Of a stretch of 32,681 nt of DNA, positions 32,624-32,681 are shown in pieces. The position numbers and the translations under genes are program-made. This DNA is from Pirellulales bacterium. GTDB lineage: Bacteria; Planctomycetota; Planctomycetia; Pirellulales; JAICIG01. The stretch covers positions 1 to 32,681 of the forward strand of contig DATLUO010000099.1 in assembly GCA_035533075.1 (NCBI GenBank), given 5' to 3'. A model generated the notes under the pieces. It was not told where the DNA came from and did no database searches. It worked only from the letters and a program-made list of their open reading frames with translations. How positions within the stretch are numbered: position 1 is the stretch's first letter; every line of letters begins with the position of its first letter.

Positions 32624-32681
32624 ATGGGCACAAGCTTGGACATGGAGCGGATTGCAAAAGAGTTGGGAGCGGAGCGGTGCG
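32624..32681 (+). CDS. 5' end of an unrecognised gene, cut by the window edge
   Basis: ATG at 32624 follows a strong GAAGGAG site at 6 nt and overlaps nothing; the stop of the preceding fragment is 2 bp upstream. Nineteen codons are visible (begins MGTSLDMERIAKELGAERC), predicting an initial helix. Too short to assign. The spacing suggests it was the partner gene of the truncated upstream fragment. Confidence 0.6.
   Translation, partial: MGTSLDMERIAKELGAERC

Overview
The window looks like chromosomal DNA from a Planctomycetota bacterium, most likely Pirellulales-like. This is inferred from high GC, weak Shine-Dalgarno sites, Tat-signal Gfo/Idh/MocA and transglutaminase-type proteins, a very large secreted WD40 protein, a TPR/FG-GAP/ASPIC-UnbV protein, and membrane proteins of a style typical of that phylum. 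No database search was possible, so family names rest on motifs and memory. I see no rRNA, tRNA, CRISPR array, prophage or insertion sequence.

Layout. Positions 134-1411 (minus) hold a ferredoxin, a P-II-like protein and a YqgE/AlgH protein. Positions 1578-7459 (plus) hold a DinB-fold protein, a 1196-aa exported protein with 28 WD40 repeats, and a thioredoxin fused to a trypsin-like protease. Positions 7478-11705 (minus) hold a HEAT-repeat protein, a Tat-exported oxidoreductase, two tiny ORFs and the ComM/YifB AAA+ ATPase. A 363-bp divergent region separates comM from a plus-strand protein with helix-hairpin-helix and HTH segments. An exported NHL-type propeller and the 1248-aa TPR/FG-GAP/ASPIC protein follow on the minus strand (13194-17834).

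The right half starts with an exported Spy-like protein (plus), then a small membrane protein and a Bcp peroxiredoxin (minus). Ribosome silencing factor rsfS and argS follow on the plus strand. Next come two adjacent membrane proteins sharing a domain I do not recognise (three copies in all), and a nucleotidyltransferase whose apparent small partner ORF is fused in frame to the upstream membrane protein. Malate dehydrogenase, a BshB1-like PIG-L deacetylase, aroA, an anchored unknown protein and an M28 peptidase complete this plus-strand run. The window ends in a break: a Tat-signal transglutaminase-type gene stops inside its catalytic motif and runs directly into the 3' part of an unrelated gene.

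Links between genes. mdh next to a BshB1-like deacetylase fits a bacillithiol-type thiol route, because BshA uses L-malate; this is inference. rsfS and argS are translation functions. The unknown membrane protein and M28 peptidase are translationally coupled by a 4-bp overlap. Two intergenic repeat families stand out: a short element present at 8261-8299 and 26836-26869, and a long near-perfect inverted repeat at 31493-31586.
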